Shown: positions 55,838 through 64,000 of the stretch, in pieces
How positions within the stretch are numbered: position 1 is the first letter of the stretch
Layout: every line of letters starts with the position of its first letter
The notes under the pieces: generated by a model
What the model was told of the DNA's origin: nothing
What the model saw: the letters and a program-made list of their open reading frames with translations, nothing else
Databases searched by the model: none
Program-made: the position numbers and the translations under genes
Source of the DNA: Ancistrus triradiatus
Lineage: Eukaryota; Chordata; Actinopteri; Siluriformes; Loricariidae
DNA: 64,000 nucleotides
Direction of reading: 5' to 3'
Assembly: GCA_025084515.1 (NCBI GenBank)
Contig: JAJAGP010001521.1
Location: 1-64,000, forward strand

Positions 55838-57321
55838 AGCCTGTGTAAATAGGTATGTCTTTAGCCTAGACTTAAAACTTTGGAGGGTGTCTGAATCTCG
55901 AACGAAAGTGGGAAGTTTATTTCCATAGTTGGGGGGCCATGTATGAGAAAGCCTTTCCCCCTGCTGTGACTTTTTTAATTCTAGGAACTAAAAGAAGTCC
56001 TGCCACCCTGCGAACGAAGGTAAAGAGTTCACTCAGATAATGTTGTGGGGCCAGGCCATGTAGAGCTTTATAAAAGTTATAAGAAGTTATTTTGTATTAA
56101 TTCAATGGCGGAATTTGACTGGTAAACCAAATGCAGTGATGATAGAACAGGAGTGATATGATTTCAAATTTTCTAGTTCGATTTAGCACTCGGGCAGCTG
56201 CATTCTGAACTAACTGAAGTTTATAGTTTATAGATTTACTAGAGCATCCCAGTAAGTAAGGCGTTACAGTAATCCAACCTTGAGGTTATCAACGCATGAA
56301 CAAGTTTAATTTTTCTGCATCATTAAAAGGGAGGAATATTTCTAAGTTTAGCGATATTATGTTAATTGAAAGAGAGCAATTCGAGTGATGCTGCTAATGT
56401 GCGCATCTAAAACAGAGATCCTGAATCAAATGTGGACCCCTAAAGTTTTTTTAGCAGACGGACTGGGGCAATACTGGACAGCCCATCTAAATTTAGGATA
56501 GATGTAGCCAACCTGTCTCTCACAGCCTTGGGTCCCACTAAATAGAACAACTCAGTTTTTATCTGAGTTAAGTAAGAGAAAAATTAAATAACATCCAATC
56601 TTTTATTTCCTTTTACACAGTTCTCGATTTTGTTGATTGTAAGGTTGTCATTAGGTTTGGCTGATATGTACAGCTGTGTATCATCTGCATAGCAGTGGGA
56701 AATTAATGTAATTGGAATTAATGCCAATGTTTACGAATAAACTGAGCCTAGTGGCAGCAATGTACAGAAAGAATAATAGCCGGGCCAAGCACTGACCCCT
56801 GAGGCACCGCCATACTTCAACTTTTGAGAGCTTAGATCTTAGATTATTTATATGAACAAAAAAACAAACTGTACGGGTCAGTTAAGTAGGATTTTTAAAC
56901 CAAGAAAAGTGCTGATCCCCTTAATACCTACAGTATTTTTTCTAGTCTGTTTAGTAAAAACATCATGATCTATAGTGTCAAATGCCTGCAACTTAAATCT
57001 AACAGAACAAGAAAAGAGAAACACATCCCTTATTGAGGACATTAACAAGTCATTTAGTACCCTAATTAATGCTGTTTCCAGTACTATGATGGGAACCTGA
57101 AGCCAGACTGAAATGTTTCATAACAAGTTTCATTCCTTTGGAGGTAACTGCAGAGTTTGCTGATAGACGGCTTTTTTCTAAGATTTTGGACAGAAAAACG
57201 GTAGATTTGAAATTGGTCTATAATTAGATATCACCCACAAGGGTCCAAGATTGGCTTTTTTTAATCAGTGGTTTGATAACGGCAGACTTTAAAGGATTTG
57301 GGCACATAACCTAAGGTAAAG
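55838..57321 (-). pseudogene. L2-like reverse transcriptase pseudogene
   Basis: In minus-strand order: GYVPKSFK and VIKPLIKK (57300-57240), SNYRP-type segment near 57215, then the catalytic block SHCYADDTQLYIS with YADD at 56680-56691, then LVHALITSRLDYCNALL at about 56230-56290, and finally KALHGLAPQHYLSELF and KAFSYMAPQLW toward 55900, ending near 55838. All four landmarks are in the order of an L2/Jockey-type LINE RT. Stops and frameshifts lie between them. The catalytic aspartates themselves are intact in the local frame. Confidence 0.85.
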
Positions 57322-58435
57322 TGTTAGGGACCGACCAGGTAACACGATTCTGGCCGAGGGAAGAATGTGGGAGAGGGGGGAGGACCCCCAGTTGCAGGAT
57401 AATATGGATAGGGGAAATATCACTCCTGGTGATAAAACTGTTGCCAAAAAAAGCAAAATATAGTTATATACCACCCCTTAGGGTAAAAAGTGTAGAGATG
57501 GCGGCAACCGCCACCGAGAAGAACACAGACACTATCGTAAGGAGAGGCTGTGAGCGAGATTCGATCCACACGTCTCGTGTTTCCCCAGTGGGCAATGAAC
57601 GTTACCACTACCCCCCCGTGTGGCCGCGAAAGGACGTAGGGATAACAAAGGTTAAGGGCGTAAAGGGCATACAGATGGGGCCGTTTAAAAACGGACTCCA
57701 AACAAATGTTATATGCAGCCAAAAGGGGGCCTTAACGGAAAAAACGGGAGAAGTTTTCAAAAAACTACAAATAAATTAAACCCGACTAACGCCCGTGGCG
57801 TGATAGTCTGAAGAAAGCGGGGGAAGGCATAAGTAGGCAGAAATAGAATCGCCTCGCGTATGGTGAAGCTCACCGGGAACTGCGCATGCGCACGCAGTAG
57901 CGACGTTCTCTGCCTAGCGCGCGTGCACGCCGAGTTGAAACGCGGTAGCGCCCCCCCGCTAATAACTTCAAGAAAAAGGAAATATTAAAGTACCGGACCG
58001 GTGATCCACCACGTACGGCGAGGGATCCCAAAAGGGATTATACATACAGGGGCTTTGCAGAGGGAGAACGACAGCCTATCTGTGGCGGCGAGCGAGTGCT
58101 GAGGAGCGCCGGAATACAAAAAGATGGAGGAAGAGAGGTCAGTAGCGTTGCCTAAGCCTTTTCCCTACCTAATTCCCTGGCAAGAATCACCTCGAGTCTC
58201 CCGATCTCTACTCGGCTCCTGATCCGCTTATCGGACCAGTCCCCGTACCTCTAAGCCTAAAATAAGTCGCCACTGAAAACTCTCTCTTCCAGAACAGAAG
58301 AAATCGCGTATGAGGAACGATAGCGCACCACGACAGGGCGGCGTTTAGAAAGCCGTTATTTGTACTAGTGCGGCGGCCATGAACGGCGCGGGCGGCGCCG
58401 CCCTCCCGGTTTGCGATGCGTGAACCCGTAACACA
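57322..58435 (-). mobile_element. Ty3/gypsy 3' LTR (1114 bp)
   Basis: Read on the minus strand it begins TGTGTTACGGGTTC and ends GGTCGGTCCCTAACA, so it has TG...CA ends. It matches the second LTR from 63002 throughout. The 57322-58393 stretch (1072 bases) corresponds to only 999 bases there, with most differences being single-base insertions in short runs. The putative target duplication on the left is TAAAG (57317-57321); the other side is outside the window. Confidence 0.9.
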
Positions 58436-58475
58436 GAACCCCCCCCCCAAAGGGGACAGGGCTCCCCCCCCCCCC
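58436..58475 (-). promoter_or_regulatory. Polypurine tract of the gypsy element
   Basis: Directly inside the 3' LTR, the minus strand carries two long G runs separated by a short GAGCCCTGTCCCCTTT stretch. Position and purine richness fit the primer for plus-strand DNA synthesis. The G runs are exactly where consensus errors are expected. Confidence 0.65.
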
Positions 58476-58499
58476 GAGGACGCTCTACCGGCGTCCCCA

Positions 58500-58800
58500 G
58501 ATCTCGGCCCCTAAAGTCGCCGGATTCACGGGATGAGAGACCGGTCCAGGATGTGCCCGAGCAGGGACCCAGGAGCGCTCCTCCGGGCCCGTAACCCTCC
58601 CAGTCGACCAGGTATTGGGTGCTGGCCCTGCACCTGGCGGGGAGTCGAGGAGCCGGCGGGACCGTTGTACAACCGGACCCCCTCGGACGATGCGGGGTGC
58701 AGGCGGCCGAACTGGGGAGGTGTGAGGGTCCGACACAGAACGGGCCGCAGCTGCGACACGTGGAAGACGGGGTGGATCCTCATAGCCGGGGGAAGCTGCA
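58500..58800 (-). pseudogene. Gypsy integrase C-terminus with chromodomain
   Basis: The minus strand shows AMRIHPVFHVSQLRPVLC at about 58730-58795, the conserved post-integrase segment of fish gypsy elements. After frameshifts come RLLDS, YLVDW-like remnants and GPEERSWVPA near 58560-58690, which is a chromodomain. A chromodomain fused to integrase places the element in the chromovirus lineage of Ty3/gypsy, where it is thought to guide insertion to particular chromatin. Frames are broken between the blocks. Confidence 0.85.
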
Positions 58801-59739
58801 AGCCGGTAGGCGGGGGGACGGGTTGATCCGCCAGAGCACCTTTGAAGGGCCCTACGAATTTAGGCCCCCAATTTGCCGGTGGCGCCTCGGAGGGGGAGGT
58901 GCCGCGTGGACAACCACACCCGTTGACCCCGACGGAAAAGTGGGGGGGGCAGGCCCGACGCCTGCGAAATCTCCGACCGCCCTCATGTCCTCCGCCGCCG
59001 AAGCAGCAGAGCCCGCGCTTTGGCCCAGGGCCCTCTTACAGCGGCGAACAAAGTGCGTGGCGGAAGGGACCCCAGCCTCTCTTTCCTGCTCAGGGAAAAG
59101 AGGCGGGGGGAAGCCAAACTGGCACTCGAAGGGCGACATGCCCCAGGGCCGAGTGACGCAGAGTGTTGTGGGCGAACTCTGCCCATAGCAATTGCCTCGG
59201 GACCAGGTGGGGAGGGGTTCCTGGCCAGTGAGACAACCGGAGCATGGGCAGCCAGGTCCTGGTTGACACGCTCCGTCTGGGCCGTTGGATTCTGGGTGGA
59301 ACCCCGAGGACAGGCTGGGCTGTGGCCCCCAAAAAGGCGGCAGAAAGCCCCGCCCCCAGAAGCGACTGGCGAATTGGGGGCATTGCTCGGTCCGACCAAC
59401 ACATCGCGGGGTAGGCCCCCCATGGACCCGTGCGACCTGGTGGAGGATGAGGGTCGGCCGTTTTTTTTCCCGCGCTGTGGGGAGCTTGGGCAGAGCCACA
59501 AACTTGCACGCCTTCGAGAAACAAACCGATTCCCACGACGACCAGTTATCACGGGCAGCCCCTGGAGGGGGGGCCAGACCCGTGATAAAATCGAGGAGAG
59601 ATGTGGGACCAGGGCCGAGAGGGGACAGGAAGCGGTAAGAGAGGCCCGCCGGGGGGCCGCTGCCGGGGGGGGCCTTATTGCGAGCACCACAGACCTCACA
59701 AGCGGCAACAACAAAAATTTCTAAACATCCGCTGCCCAT
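58800..59739 (-). pseudogene. Gypsy integrase
   Basis: The longest minus frame here (58852-59739, 295 codons) still shows, in order, the zinc-finger end CEVCGARNKAPP, LDFITGLAPP with the first catalytic Asp, FSKACKFVALPKLPTARE, HQVARVHGG, QFASRFWG, SSGFHPESNG with the catalytic Glu region, then WGMSPFECQFGFPPP and SATHFVRRCKRA. Short segments of other frames fill the gaps (for example LVPRQLLWAEFAHNTLRHS), so one-base indels have shifted the frame several times. It catalyses cDNA insertion when intact. Confidence 0.9.
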
Positions 59740-59948
59740 GCCCGGCCACCAGAAGGTCCGGCCGAGGAAGTCCCACAGGTGCGAGTGCCTCCGGGGTGAG
59801 CGGAAGGAGGGCCCTCGTGGCCCCCAGCGCCATGACGTTCCCCCTGGCGGAAAGCAGGGGACGGAACCTGCGACCCGGAGGGGCCATTAAAACCCGGGTA
59901 GGGTTCCCTGCGGAGGGCCCTGGAGATGACCCCGGTCGACCTCCCAAG

Positions 59949-60447
59949 TTAAGCACCCCTACGAAACCGAGCAGGGGGAAGAACGGGTTTTCGGGAGGCA
60001 GGGGAGGACTCGGGGGGGTCCCACTGTCTGGAGAGGGGCGTCGGGCTGACATTCTTAGAAACCGGCCCCCGGAAAGACACACACCCAAAAGTCGAACCTG
60101 GCAAAAGAACAGCGACCAACGCGGCCTGTCGGGCATTAAGGCGCTTGGCCTGCTGTATGTATGCCAGGTTCTTTGGTGGGTCTGTCCAGACCAGGAACGG
60201 GTGTTTCGCCCCCTCCAGCCAGTGGCGCCACTCCCCCAGTGCCAATTTAATGGCCAAGAGCTCACGGATCTCCCGACCGGTTATTGGCGCTCGGCGGGGG
60301 TGAGGACGCCGAGGAGAAATAGGCGCAAGGGCGGAGCTTGTGGGCTGGGGGCGGACCGTTGGGGACCAGAACGGCGCCGACCCCTACATCGGAAGCATCT
60401 ACTTCTACGATGGAATGTTTTTCTTCTGGGTCGGGGGGAAGGGACAC
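59949..60447 (-). pseudogene. Gypsy RNase H
   Basis: Minus-strand pieces HSIVEVDASDVGVGAVL and LRPCAYFS (60262-60447) are the first RNase H Asp region. AIKLALGEWRHWLEGAKHPF and LVWTDPPKNLAYIQQAKRLN (59949-60257) carry the conserved WRHWLEG and the T-D of the third site. A frameshift after LNARQA ends the match. It removes RNA from the RNA:DNA hybrid during replication of the element. Confidence 0.9.
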
Positions 60448-60552
60448 TGGAGCACCGGCGGGTTTGTGAGGAGCCGCTTGATCTCCAAGAAGGCCCGTTT
60501 CCGCTGCTTCCCGTCCAGTGGAACGGGGCGGTTTCCTTGCGAGTGAGGGAGG

Positions 60553-61490
60553 TCAGTGGGACGGGCAATAGTGCCGAAGTCCCCCTACGAACCGGCGACA
60601 AAAAAAATTGGCAAAGCCCAGGAAACGCTGGACCTGCCGTACTGAGGGAGGGCGGGGCCAGTCCGCCACCGCTCGGGTCTTGTGGCTGGATCCAATGGCT
60701 GAGGCTTCCCCGGGACACCCACAAACCCCAGAAAAGAGACAAGAGGAGACATGAAAAGAGCGACTCTTCTCTAGCTTAACAAAAAGGCGGTTTCGCAAAG
60801 AAGTAGGGGCGTAGGACGCGACGCACGTGCTGGACGTGCTGTTGCCATGGATTTACTAAAGATCAAAAATGTCGTCCAGGTATACATAGACATACCGGTC
60901 GAGGGCTCTTGCAGGACGTCATTGATGAGACGTTGGAAGACCGGCAGGGGGCAAATTCATGAGGCCGAAAGGCACACTAATATTCATAGTGCCCCGTCGG
61001 TGTGAGAAAGGCCCCGTCTTCCCACTCGTCCCCCGGCCGAATGCGGACGAGGTTGTAGGCGCTCCGAAGGTCCCCAGCTTAGTAAAAACTTGGGGCACCC
61101 TGGAGCGCCTCAAAGGCCGTGCTCATAAGGGGGCAGGGGTATCGGTCTTTGATCGTCACCCCACCGCGTTGAGGCCCCGGTAGTCCTATGGCACGGACGA
61201 AGGGACCCGTCCTGTTTTCTGGGACAAAAAATAAAGAATCCCGCCCCTGCAGGCGAGGAAAGGAGGATGGCCGGATAAAACCCGAGCGGAGGGCTTCAGT
61301 TTATATAGGAGCGCATGGCCTCCTGTCTTGTCCGATTGGAGGGAAAAAAAAAAAGCCTCCCACGAGGCGGAGAAAGTACCGGGCAGGAGGTTGATAGCGC
61401 AGTCGTAAAGCGCGATGCGGGGGGAGAATCCGAGCCTCTTGCCTTACTGAATACCTTGCCCAGATCCTGTATTGTTTTTTTTTTTTTTTT
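60553..61490 (-). pseudogene. Gypsy reverse transcriptase
   Basis: In minus-strand order: an LPPRG-type N-terminal region near 61380, then DRYPCPLMSTAFEALQ at about 61080-61150, LRSAYNLVRIRPGDEWKT-like sequence near 61030-61075, TGHYEY and VPFGLMN at about 60950-60990, and the catalytic YVYLDDI with both aspartates near 60868-60895. It ends with NRLFVKLEKS and RQVQRFLGFANFF (60600-60798). Several single-base frameshifts break the frame. A 20-T run at 61473-61492 interrupts the N-terminal side. Confidence 0.9.
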
Positions 61491-61492
61491 TT
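61472..61492. repeat. Poly(T) tract inside the gypsy element
   Basis: About 20 T in otherwise GC-rich coding sequence. Atypical and suspicious for a consensus artefact. Confidence 0.85.
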
Positions 61493-61834
61493 ATTGAAAC
61501 GGGGGACCGAGGCAAGGGGTTCCGGCTCTGGGTCCCCGCAGGGGGAGGGGGCCGACGGGGGAATGAGGCAAGGCCTCCTGGCAGTTCGGGGACCATGAAC
61601 AGACCGACCCCGACTGCCCAGTCGATCGAGGGATTTTGTGGAGGCGTAAACCACGGGATTCCCTAAAACCAGCGGGTTTGTGGGGACCTCTGAGTGACCA
61701 GGAAGGACAGCCCCGTTCGATATAGTCACCAATGACCATTCGAAGGGAGGGGTTTTGGTGTGTTACAGGACCAGAACCCCCAAGGGATCGCCCATCCAGG
61801 GTCCTGAACGACTGGGGGCGCTCGTGAGGGCTAA

Positions 61835-61960
61835 TCAGTCGAGAGCGAAGCTGTCGGGCCAGCCGAGCATCAATGAAGTTTGGCCGGCGGCCCCAGAGTT
61901 TCCCACCAGGGCCCGGATGGTCATGAGAGGCCCCCCCAACAGACCGACGCTGGTCTGCAG
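61835..61960 (-). pseudogene. Gypsy aspartic protease remnant
   Basis: The minus frame shows SLQTSVGLLGG, then ALVGNSGAAG, where the catalytic motif should read D-S/T-G; here an Asn stands before SGA. The next frame continues with FIDARLARQLR. Frameshifts lie on both sides. Only the active-site region is recognisable. The Asn could be real or caused by an inserted base. Confidence 0.7.
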
Positions 61961-62985
61961 AGAGAATCCCCCCCAGACCGGAGAGGTACAGACGTTTCTA
62001 GGACCCGGGCCTCCCCGCCCGGCCCTGTCCCTTGCGTTTTCCCGACCGGCGAGGGGAACTCCGCCCTGGCCAGGGTCCATGGGTTTCCTCGAGGGCCCCT
62101 GTTGGCCGGGGGGGGTACATGACTTGAGCCCGAGTTTGGCCAAACAGGGTACCGAGAGAGGCCATTGTTTTTGGCGGCGCTGTTTTTCCCTCCCGCGCCT
62201 TCTGGCGCCGGCAGGTGTCCCAGGGGACGTGGCAAGAAGCATAGAGGGGTCGTTAAAGGGTGCCGGAGGATAGCGCGTGTGGCCAGGTCATCCTTAAGAC
62301 CTTCGTTGAGAACCCTTTTGGAAAACGCCCTCAAGGGCGCCGGGGTCATTTCCCAACCGCTTTCTGCCGCCGCGAGGGTCTGAAAATCAATGGCGTATTC
62401 CGCCGCTGACGGGAACCCTGGACAAGCTCGGTAAGGCAACACCCTTGCGACATCCCTGCCGCCATGGGGATGAAAAAAGGTATCTTTAATCGCCTGCGTG
62501 AAGGCAGCCTCTGAGCTGCAAAATCGGTGAGTGGGACTCCCACTGTGCTGTAGCCCCCAGGGCCAGGGCACGACCCGAAAAAGGAGAGAAATAATATAAA
62601 GCTACCCGAGAGCGCCTGCGTTGGAAAGCGCGAGGGCTGGCAGCTCGAAGGTCAGGGAGCATTGCAGCAAAAAGCCTTTACAGCGCTCCGCTTTCGCTTC
62701 CCCCGCAAATCTCTCGGGAGAGGCAATCGGGGTGTCCGCCCATCGCAAACGGCCCTAGGGGCTGGAGCGAGGGCGGAGGCGATGCTGGCGGGTCCTGGGG
62801 GGTAGGTGGAACCGAATAACCTGGCGGCCAACTGAGTGACCGCCATGGTAAGTTTCTTGTACCTGTTGCCCCAGGGCAGTTAGCTGTTCCTCATGCCTGC
62901 CGATGGGGCAACCCCAATGGTGCTGAAGAAACCGCGGCCTGCGGCTGGGGTGGGGGGAGGGAGAGGGCGCACCTGCTGAGTCCAT
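61960..62985 (-). pseudogene. Gypsy gag
   Basis: The gag start is the minus-strand ATG at 62985 (MDSAGAPSPSPHPS), only 16 nt inside the 5' LTR. Downstream come HEEQLTALGQQVQE (62870-62900), a Pro/Arg-rich part, and the capsid-type helix region SAAEYAIDFQTLAA with APLRAFSKRVLNEGLKDDLA (about 62290-62420), typical of fish gypsy gag. A CCHC zinc knuckle is not visible before the protease. Frames are broken in at least three places. Confidence 0.8.
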
Positions 62986-63001
62986 ACTGGGTGCGCTATA
63001 C
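62986..63001 (-). promoter_or_regulatory. Primer-binding region; candidate self-priming site
   Basis: Between the 5' LTR end and the gag ATG the minus strand reads GTATAGCGCACCCAGT. It lacks the TGG that starts ordinary tRNA-primed sites. Its ATAGCGCACC is perfectly complementary to GGTGCGCTAT read on the minus strand of both LTRs (58320-58329 and 63932-63941 in plus coordinates). This matches the arrangement used by Tf1, where the RNA 5' end primes its own reverse transcription. Confidence 0.5.
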
Positions 63002-64000
63002 TGTTAGGGACCGACCAGGTAAACACGATTCTGGCCGAGGGAAGAAATTTGGGAGAGGGGAGGACCCAAAGTGGCAGGATTAATATGGATAAGGAAAATA
63101 TCACTCCCTGGTGATAACTTTTGCCAAAAAAAGCAAATATAGTTATATACCCCTTAGGGTAAAAAAGTGTAGAGATGGGCGGGCACCGCCACCGAGAAGG
63201 AACACAGACACTCGTAGGAGAGGTTGTGAGCGAGATTCGATCCACACGTCTCGTGTTCCAGTGGCAATGACGTTACCACTACCCCGTGTGGCCGCGAGAG
63301 GACGTATGGATAACAAAGGTTAAGAGCGTAAGGGCATACAGATGGGCCGTTTAAAACGGACTCAAACAAATGTTACATGCAGCCAAAAGGGGCTTTAAAG
63401 GAGAGGTTTCAAAACTACAAATTATAAACAGACTAACGCCCGTGGCGTGATAGTCTGACTAAAGCGGGGGAAGGCAAAACTAGGCAGAAAGAGATCGCTG
63501 TCTGGTGAAGCTCACCAGGGAACTGCGCATGCGCAGTAGCGACGTCTCTGCCTAGAGCGCGTGCACGCCGAGTTGAACGCGATAGCGCCCCGCTATACTT
63601 CAAGGAAAAGGAATATTAAAGTACCGGACCGTGTGATCCACGTACGGCGAGGGATCCCAACGGGGATTATGCATACAGGGCTTTGCAGAGGGAGAACGAC
63701 AGCCTATCTGTGGCGGCGAGCGAGTGCTGAGGAGCGCCGGAATCAAAGATGGAGGAAGAGAGGTCAGTAGCGTTGCTAAGCCTTTTCCTACCTAATTCCC
63801 TGCAAGAATCACCTCGAGTCTCCCGATCTCTACTCGGCTGATCCGCTTATCGGACCAGTCATACCTCTAAGCCTTAATAAGTCGCCACTGAAAACTCTCT
63901 TCCAGAACAGAGAAATCGCGTATGAGGAACGATAGCGCACCGACGGGCGGCGTTTAGAAAGCCGTATTTGTACTAGTGCGGCGGCCATGACGGCGCGGCC
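63002..64000 (-). mobile_element. Ty3/gypsy 5' LTR, cut by window end
   Basis: Second LTR of the element, about 999 of an expected ~1,040-1,110 bases. It shares the TGTTAGGGACCGACCAGGTA edge and all landmarks of 57322-58435 but has shorter homopolymers. It would contain the promoter for leftward transcription into gag and pol. A short frame at 63561-63770 is not a gene. Confidence 0.9.

Larger units (their letters stand above)
54891..57321 (-). mobile_element. L2-like LINE, 5' part cut by a gypsy insertion
   Basis: Minus-strand LINE. The 3' end is at 54891-54960 with the typical TTTATATAGCGC / ACAATAGG tail, a long 3' untranslated stretch runs to about 55838, and the RT frame runs up to 57321. 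The gypsy 3' LTR starts immediately at 57322, so the gypsy element inserted into this LINE; the rest would lie beyond the window. It sits inside or against the RTE-like LINE. Its clade is that implied by the SINE 3' tails in this window. Confidence 0.85.

Noticed and set aside
59601..60779. 392-codon plus-strand open frame, the longest in the window
   Set aside because: It is the antisense shadow of the gypsy RNase H and reverse transcriptase, whose motifs read clearly on the minus strand.

Overview
This window is vertebrate nuclear DNA, almost certainly from a ray-finned fish and plausibly an otophysan (catfish or characin type). The evidence is a diversity of Tc1/mariner copies, a tRNA-derived SINE whose 3' end has the fish GCGTCTGC-type stem and TGTAAA tail, an L2-like and an RTE-like LINE, a chromodomain Ty3/gypsy retrotransposon, and very abundant dinucleotide and AAT/AAAT repeats. 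No confident host protein-coding gene, rRNA or functional tRNA gene was found. The window reads as an intergenic desert or a very large intron.

Layout. 1-9 kb: an 89-bp higher-order minisatellite, unique AT-rich DNA, a near-perfect 43-bp hairpin, and an unusual (AAT)n array punctuated by a conserved spacer. 9-16 kb: a GC-richer unique island with one coding-looking exon candidate (ending at 9789), then two kilobase-scale degenerate AAAT blocks and two SINE copies head to head. 16-32 kb: a frame-broken Pro/Asp-rich repeat, microsatellites, unique islands, and many Tc1/mariner relics, including one complete element with TA target duplication (27209-28794) and one interrupted by a solo LTR with a 5-bp target duplication. 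32.4-36.4 kb: a 34-bp minisatellite split by a 2-kb GC-rich, strand-asymmetric block of uncertain reality. 36-50 kb: unique DNA with candidate conserved non-coding elements, pyrimidine tracts, another SINE and three more Tc1-type relics.

50.3-64 kb is a nested stack of mobile elements. An RTE-like LINE (minus strand) has received a 948-bp TIR element with TA duplication and, next to its endonuclease part, an L2-like LINE (minus strand). The L2-like LINE is interrupted at 57322 by a chromodomain Ty3/gypsy element (minus strand): 3' LTR 57322-58435, polypurine tract, chromodomain, integrase, RNase H, reverse transcriptase, protease, gag, then the 5' LTR from 63002, cut by the window end. Its reading frames are broken by many one-base indels, and the two LTRs differ mainly by such indels. 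Consensus sequencing error is therefore a serious alternative to real decay.

The most interesting single signal is in this gypsy element. The 16 nt between the 5' LTR and the gag start show no standard tRNA primer site, but they contain ten bases exactly complementary to a site present in both LTRs. That is the arrangement expected for self-primed reverse transcription, as in Tf1.
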